From NCBI GenBank assembly GCA_051414805.1, contig CP166702.1, positions 3,906,001 through 3,970,000 of the forward strand: 64,000 bases of DNA, in the 5' to 3' direction. Below the pieces are notes generated by a model. The model did not search any database. It saw only the letters and a program-made list of their open reading frames with translations, and had not been told where the DNA came from. This document shows positions 63,248 through 64,000 of the stretch, one piece after another. This stretch comes from Xenophilus sp003671765. GTDB taxonomy: Bacteria > Pseudomonadota > Gammaproteobacteria > Burkholderiales > Burkholderiaceae_C. The position numbers and the translations under genes were made by a program. Within the stretch, counting starts at the first letter, position 1. Each line of letters opens with the position of its first letter.

Positions 63248-64000
63248 ATGCACACCGATCCGCCCCGACGTCGCCGCAGCGGCCGCGTGACCCTGGCCGA
63301 GGTCGCACGCGAAGCGGGCGTGAGCCCCATCACCGTGTCGCGCGCGCTGCGCGGCGAGCGCGCCGTGGCCCCCGAGCTCGTGGCCCGCGCCCGCGCCGCT
63401 GCCGACGCCCTGGGCTACGTGCCCGACCCGGCGGCCCGCGCCCTCGCCTCGCACCGCAGCACGCACGTGGCGGTGCTCATTCCGCTCCTGAGCAACACCC
63501 TGTTCGTCGACCTGCTCGAGGCCCTGCAGCGCACCCTGCGCGGCCAGGGATACCAGACACTCATCGGCATCACGCATTACGACCCGCGCGAGGAGGAGCA
63601 GTTGCTGCGCGAGCAGATGGCGCATCGCCCGGCGGGCCTGGTCGTCACCGGCTTCGAGCGCAGCGAAGAGACGCGCGCCCTGATCCAGGCCAGCGGCGTG
63701 CCCTGCGTGCACGTGATGGAGACGAGCCGCGCGCCGGGCGTGCACTGCGTCGGCTTCTCGCAGCAGGACGCGGGCTACGCGCTGACGCAGCACCTGCTGG
63801 CGGGCGGCGCGCGCCGCATCGCCTTCGCCGCCGCGCAGCTCGACGCCCGGGTGATGCAGCGCGCCGAGGGCTACCGGCGCGCCCTGCGCGAAGCCGGCTG
63901 CTACGACCCCGCGCTGGAGATGTTGCGGCCCGAGCCCTCCTCCATCGCGCTGGGCGCCCACATGTTCGCGCGACTGATGGACGAGTCGGCGCCCGAAGCC
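63248..64000 (+). CDS. LacI-family regulator of the gluconate operon (partial)
   Basis: 251 codons visible with no stop, running off the right edge; full members are about 340 aa. The N-terminal HTH is VTLAEVAREAGVSPITVSRALRG (about residues 14-36) and the hinge helix ALGYVPDPAARALAS. The effector domain starts HVAVLIPLLSNTLFVDLLEAL. It is the GntR-type (LacI family) repressor expected for a gntK-MFS-edd-eda operon. Three matching operators lie in the divergent gap. The signal is probably gluconate or 6-phosphogluconate. Confidence 0.9.
   Translation, partial: MHTDPPRRRRSGRVTLAEVAREAGVSPITVSRALRGERAVAPELVARARAAADALGYVPDPAARALASHRSTHVAVLIPLLSNTLFVDLLEALQRTLRGQGYQTLIGITHYDPREEEQLLREQMAHRPAGLVVTGFERSEETRALIQASGVPCVHVMETSRAPGVHCVGFSQQDAGYALTQHLLAGGARRIAFAAAQLDARVMQRAEGYRRALREAGCYDPALEMLRPEPSSIALGAHMFARLMDESAPEA

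Overview
The window is chromosomal DNA from a high-GC betaproteobacterium, most likely family Comamonadaceae (Variovorax/Acidovorax/Hydrogenophaga type). The evidence is the gene content: a Bug-family receptor, HAAT- and TRAP-type importers, an Entner-Doudoroff gluconate locus, EttA and an RGG-tailed RhlE helicase. Short dispersed double-hairpin repeats also sit in several gene junctions. I see no rRNA, tRNA, CRISPR array, prophage, insertion sequence or origin. Genes are densely packed; the longest stretch without a gene is about 290 bases.

Layout. (1) 1-9779, plus strand: a catabolic/transport run with a DapA-family lyase or aldolase, a Bug receptor, DhaK and DhaL, a branched-chain-type ABC importer (permease, fused permease-ATPase, binding protein, second ATPase) and a GlcD-type FAD oxidase. 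It looks like one operon for an unidentified small hydroxylated substrate. (2) 9756-19257: metal handling. A CadR/PbrR-like MerR regulator faces a Cd/Zn/Pb P-type ATPase across a dyad. Then come a methyltransferase, OsmC, an AraC regulator and a periplasmic copper set (His-rich small protein, TolC-like lipoprotein, multicopper oxidase, DUF411, CusF-like). (3) 19273-29780: mixed exported and metabolic genes, namely a phosphoesterase and a PQQ sugar dehydrogenase (both poly-glycine lipoproteins), a di-heme peroxidase, a DadA-like dehydrogenase, an S58 peptidase coupled to a membrane-tethered TAXI protein, and a LysR regulator. (4) 29953-37986: ettA, a ribbon-helix-helix/PIN toxin-antitoxin pair, rhlE, a DUF305 gene broken by a one-base frameshift, a ThDP enzyme and an EEP-family hydrolase.

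(5) 38012-47327: a sugar-acid locus. On the minus strand are an enolase-superfamily dehydratase, a TRAP importer (dctP, dctM, dctQ) and a FadR-type regulator preceded by an overlapping 34-codon ORF. Divergently on the plus strand are an L-arabonate/galactonate-type IlvD/Edd dehydratase, dgoK, dgoA and a class II aldolase. Together they can import an aldonate, dehydrate it, phosphorylate the 2-keto-3-deoxy product and cleave it to pyruvate and glyceraldehyde 3-phosphate. (6) 47426-52416: a small envelope protein, an SDR, an overlapping MATE/MFS pair, and a MarR regulator divergent from a thioesterase across two tandem palindromes. (7) 52476-56017: a Fur-box-preceded ferric ABC importer (fbpABC), then gloA. 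(8) 56546-64000: on the minus strand gntK, a gluconate-type MFS carrier, edd, eda, then HAD, DUF4440-like and GNAT genes. A divergent LacI-type regulator runs off the right edge, with three matching 12-base operators in the shared promoter.

The most unusual signals are the DhaKL-HAAT-GlcD locus with a variant DhaK active-site loop, the five-copy double-hairpin repeat (one copy encodes the DgoA C-terminus and carries the next start codon), the small ORF overlapping gntR, the DUF305 frameshift and the two-dehydratase sugar-acid cluster.
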